DNA of 7,307 bases from Desulfobacterales bacterium (GTDB taxonomy: Bacteria; Desulfobacterota; Desulfobulbia; Desulfobulbales; BM004), in the NCBI GenBank assembly GCA_012974315.1, contig JAAXQI010000079.1, forward strand, positions 1-7,307. The letters run 5' to 3'. Of this stretch, positions 4,769 to 7,307 are shown in pieces. Position numbers and translations under genes: made by a program. The notes beneath the pieces were generated by a model. The model worked only from the letters and a program-made list of their open reading frames with translations. It was not told the origin of the DNA and ran no database searches. The first letter of the stretch is position 1; every line of letters starts with the position of its first letter.

Positions 4769-6562
4769 TTATGTAATTGGGTCCTGATTAAAAGAACTTA
4801 TGAAATCATCGAGGGTCTGAATTGACACATTCCTTACCAACTCACGATGAGAGGTTATGCCGTTGATTGCTTTTTGCAGCCCATCATAGGCTAACATCTT
4901 GAAACCTTCACTTTCAGCAACTCTTCGCACTTTAATCATGGCATCCGTTGACACCAATGCTTCCTGGATTGCACGGCTTACCTTTAAAACCTCAAAGACA
5001 CCGAGTCGCCCCTTGTATCCAATCGAATGGCAATGATCACAGCCCTTGCTCACCCAAAAAATCGGTGTTACGTCCTCTGGCAGAAATGCATGGTAGCGTT
5101 TCACCAGATTGGATGAATCAGGATCAGGAGTTCTGCATTTTGGACAGAGTCTCCGAACAAGCCGTTGTCCCAAAACACAGTTCAAGCCAGCAGAAATAAC
5201 GTATGGTTCAATACCCATATCAACAAGTCTGACCACCGCTGATGGGGCATCATTGGTATGAAGTGTTGTAAGAACGAGATGGCCTGTCTGACTTGCCTGA
5301 AAGGCAATGGATGCAGTCTCCTTGTCCCTGATCTCTCCAACCATGACAATATCAGGATCCTGCCTCAGTATGGAACGGAGGCCAGAGGCAAAGGTGATAC
5401 CTGCCTTTACATTAATCTGCACCTGGTTAACCCCTAAAATATCATATTCCACAGGGTCTTCTACAGTAATAATATTGACCTCAGATGAGTTCAATTCATT
5501 AAGGCAGGCGTAAAGGGTTGTTGACTTTCCACTGCCTGTAGGACCGGTGACAAGGATAATCCCCTGGGGTCTGTGTACCTGGGCTTTGAATACCTCTAAA
5601 TCCTTTTCAGGTAAACACAGATCATCAATATGCAGGTCCGCACCATCCGGATTGAGTATACGAATGGTAACTTTTTCACCATAAGAGGTTGGGATTGTCG
5701 ATATTCGCAGATCATATTCCTTGTTGCCGAATTTAATCCTGGTTCTGCCATCCTGAGGTTTCCTGCGAATGGAGATATCCATATTGGAAATAATTTTTAC
5801 TCTGGCAACTACCGAAAAATGACTCTTCTTAGAGGCATGAAGTATCTCGCGCATAATGCCATCTACACGATACCTGACCAAGGTGTCTGCATGACGCGGT
5901 TCAATATGTATATCACTTGCTTTCAATTTGATGGCATTTGCAAGGATATGATTGGTAAACTTTACAACAGGTGCCTGTTCTGTCAGCCCGATCAGATTCT
6001 GGATATCATCATCATCATCCAGGGGTATCTCATCCTCAATGATCTCCAGAAAAGCGTCAATATCGACATCTTCGGACAAGCCGCCATTGGGGTTATTTGT
6101 GTAATACTTGTCAATAGCGGAAACCACTTCACTTTCTGGGGCCACAGCAATACCGATATCAAGCCCGGTGATAAAACGAAGATCATCAATAACATACTGC
6201 TCAAGAGGATTGGCCATTGCAACCACCAGTTTCTTATTCTTCTTACTGATTGGTATAACCATGGAGCTGGTAGCAATACTTGCCGGAATAATGCTGAGAA
6301 CATCATTGGGAATTCTGAGATTTCGAAGGTGTATAAAATCAAGATTTAACTGGCTGGCCAGGGTTTTGGCTATATTAACATCGTCAGTCATGCCCATGTC
6401 AATGAGCAGTTTGCCAATTCTGGTCCTGGGAGGGTGTTGGGTCCTCTGGACTTCCAGTGCCTTGGAAAGAGTCTGCTCGTCTACAAGACCGGCCGCCAGA
6501 AGATAGGCTCCGAGTCTTTTATGCCAACGAACTGTCTTTTTTTGTATACTTCCGTTTTCCAT
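4769..6562 (-). CDS. GspE/PilB/MshE-type secretion or type IV pilus ATPase with cyclic-di-GMP-binding N-domain
   Basis: This 597-residue cytoplasmic hexameric ATPase would power type IV pilus assembly or type II secretion. The N-domain (about 14-155) holds two 24-residue MshEN half-motifs: R16-L17-G18, G25, L32, L36, Q39 and R48-I49-G50, G57, I64, L68, Q71. MshEN is a known cyclic-di-GMP receptor. An acidic linker (165-187, with a run of five Asp at 182-186) leads to the motor: Walker A GPTGSGKST (340-348), Asp box ITVEDPVEY (365-373), Walker B DPDIVMVGEIRD with E410, and His box TGHLVLTTLHTN (426-437). A zinc-type tetracysteine is present (C473, C476, C508, C511). All motor motifs are intact. 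The extension-type ATPase (PilB/GspE/MshE) is favoured over PilT by the N-domain and cysteines. No pilin, pilC/gspF or secretin gene is in view, so the exact system is undecided. ATG 6562 has AGG 7 bases upstream. The gene starts 90 bases after the cNMP-domain gene. Confidence 0.94.
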   Translation of the reverse strand: MENGSIQKKTVRWHKRLGAYLLAAGLVDEQTLSKALEVQRTQHPPRTRIGKLLIDMGMTDDVNIAKTLASQLNLDFIHLRNLRIPNDVLSIIPASIATSSMVIPISKKNKKLVVAMANPLEQYVIDDLRFITGLDIGIAVAPESEVVSAIDKYYTNNPNGGLSEDVDIDAFLEIIEDEIPLDDDDDIQNLIGLTEQAPVVKFTNHILANAIKLKASDIHIEPRHADTLVRYRVDGIMREILHASKKSHFSVVARVKIISNMDISIRRKPQDGRTRIKFGNKEYDLRISTIPTSYGEKVTIRILNPDGADLHIDDLCLPEKDLEVFKAQVHRPQGIILVTGPTGSGKSTTLYACLNELNSSEVNIITVEDPVEYDILGVNQVQINVKAGITFASGLRSILRQDPDIVMVGEIRDKETASIAFQASQTGHLVLTTLHTNDAPSAVVRLVDMGIEPYVISAGLNCVLGQRLVRRLCPKCRTPDPDSSNLVKRYHAFLPEDVTPIFWVSKGCDHCHSIGYKGRLGVFEVLKVSRAIQEALVSTDAMIKVRRVAESEGFKMLAYDGLQKAINGITSHRELVRNVSIQTLDDFISSFNQDPIT

Positions 6563-6606
6563 GTATCAACCTGGGACTCCGTAGAATTAATTGAACAAAA
6601 TAAATA

Positions 6607-6635
6607 ATTTAAAAAAAATAAGCAAGTTATTGCAA
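6607..6635 (-). promoter_or_regulatory. Possible internal promoter before the ATPase gene
   Basis: On the minus strand TTGCAA (6635-6630) and TTAAAT (6612-6607) are separated by 17 bases, each matching consensus at 4/6. A start near 6600 would leave a leader of about 37 bases. A 5-bp hairpin AAGTT/AACTT followed by a run of eight T overlaps it and could instead be a weak terminator for the upstream cNMP-domain gene. The two readings cannot be separated by inspection. Confidence 0.25.
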
Positions 6636-6652
6636 CTTTATTTCATGGGATT

Positions 6653-7117
6653 CTAAATATCATCACGCCACATGAAGTTCATTTCCATTATTCTGTCCGA
6701 GAGAATAGCGGCAAGGTTTCTCATAATCAAATAGCCGAGCCGGGGGTTATAAACAAACAGTTGAAACAGTTTTTTCTGGTCGACTTTCCTTGCCGTCAGA
6801 TCACTGTAAGCAGAAACCTGGGCGGAACGACGCCGGCACCCTAAAAGACTCATCTCACCAAAGACATCACTGCATTTCAAAACAGCCAGCCTTTTACTCA
6901 CTTTATCGTCAGATTGAATTTGGCTGGCCTGCAGTTCAACCTTAACATTTCCCTGCAAAATTATATAAAAGTCAGAATCAGCCCCAAAGCTTGACTCTTC
7001 AAGAATTATTTCGCCTGCATTGTAATTCACTTCCTCGCTTATCTCGAAAATAGCATCAAGCTCTTCATGGATAATCCCCTCAAAAATCTTAAATTTCAAT
7101 ATATCCTCTTTGTTCAT
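6653..7117 (-). CDS. Stand-alone cyclic-nucleotide-binding domain protein
   Basis: The product has 154 residues and consists almost only of a CAP_ED (cNMP-binding) beta-roll with short helices at both ends. Features seen are an N-terminal FKIFEGI-type helix entry (9-15), YNAGEIILEESS (32-43), DFYIILQGNVKV (49-60) and the phosphate-binding cassette FGEMSLLGCRRRSAQVSA (86-103). In that cassette E88 and R97 occupy the ribose and phosphate contact positions. No helix-turn-helix, kinase or channel domain follows, so it is probably a protein-interacting sensor and not a CRP-type regulator. ATG 7117 is chosen because GGAG (7125-7128) is 7 bases upstream. The in-frame ATG at 7135 would overlap the expected transcription start of the extended -10 promoter and has no ribosome site. 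The gene precedes the secretion/pilus ATPase by 90 bases on the same strand, so a joint function is inferred. Whether it binds cAMP, cGMP or nothing cannot be told. Confidence 0.87.
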   Translation of the reverse strand: MNKEDILKFKIFEGIIHEELDAIFEISEEVNYNAGEIILEESSFGADSDFYIILQGNVKVELQASQIQSDDKVSKRLAVLKCSDVFGEMSLLGCRRRSAQVSAYSDLTARKVDQKKLFQLFVYNPRLGYLIMRNLAAILSDRIMEMNFMWRDDI

Positions 7118-7139
7118 CGTAGTTCTCCACTTCATTTAT

Positions 7140-7148
7140 ATTATATCA
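7140..7148 (-). promoter_or_regulatory. Extended -10 promoter of the cNMP-domain gene
   Basis: The minus strand reads TGATATAAT (7148-7140), a perfect TATAAT with the upstream TG of an extended -10 element. No good -35 box is found 17 bases further up, which is usual for extended -10 promoters. Transcription would start near 7133, leaving a 16-base leader that still contains the GGAG ribosome site. This agrees with translation from ATG 7117. Confidence 0.6.
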
Positions 7149-7307
7149 AAAACATTAGATCGAAGCCGATAATAGCCATTTTCGTTCTTTTGTCTCCAGA
7201 GCAAGAAGTACATTTCTTTTAAAAAGTAACTCGCACATTGTGCTTTAAATTTAGAAATATCAACTCCTGGACAAGTTAGCTACCCAAATTAATACTATGT
7301 AATATAC

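Noticed and set aside
5630..6349. 239-codon + strand open frame inside the ATPase gene
   Set aside because: It is antisense to a fully conserved ATPase reading frame, shows no domain and has no ribosome binding site that I could see.
7117..7135. Upstream ATG at 7135 as start of the cNMP-domain protein
   Set aside because: It lies at the expected transcription start of the extended -10 promoter and has no ribosome site, while ATG 7117 has GGAG at ideal spacing.

Overview
The window (about 42% GC by eye) looks like a chromosomal segment of a Gram-negative bacterium. A Desulfobacterota/Deltaproteobacteria-type sulfate reducer is the best guess. This rests on gene content: a GH77 amylomaltase, an Isf-type flavoprotein, a membrane diguanylate cyclase, a GspE/PilB ATPase with an N-terminal cyclic-di-GMP-binding domain, and a UspB-like protein. 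The taxonomic guess is inference. No mobile element, CRISPR array or rRNA was seen.

Left part, + strand: malQ (147-1664) is followed after 28 bases by a small flavoprotein (1693-2286) with a compact CX2CX2CX5C cluster motif, probably co-transcribed. Then comes a self-contained tRNA-Glu(CTC) unit, with a consensus -35 box, the tRNA with encoded CCA (2349-2423) and a perfect hairpin terminator. The next ~470 bases have no credible gene. They do hold an unusual structured block (2648-2749) made of a 7-bp hairpin, a 12-bp hairpin, a 9-base direct repeat and a T-run.

Middle and right part: a multi-pass membrane GGDEF protein (2936-4186, +) converges on three minus-strand genes. In their own direction these are a stand-alone cyclic-nucleotide-binding domain protein (7117-6653), a GspE/PilB/MshE-type ATPase (6562-4769) and a two-pass UspB-like membrane protein (4614-4240).

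The most interesting theme is nucleotide second-messenger signalling around a secretion/pilus motor. The ATPase N-terminus carries both 24-residue half-motifs of an MshEN cyclic-di-GMP receptor, its immediate upstream neighbour has a cNMP-binding fold without a DNA-binding domain, and a diguanylate cyclase lacking the canonical RxxD inhibitory site lies nearby. A second point is the MalQ substitution of lysine for the near-invariant arginine two residues before the catalytic nucleophile. None of these proteins is a wholly new family; what may be new is their combination and the intergenic structured block.
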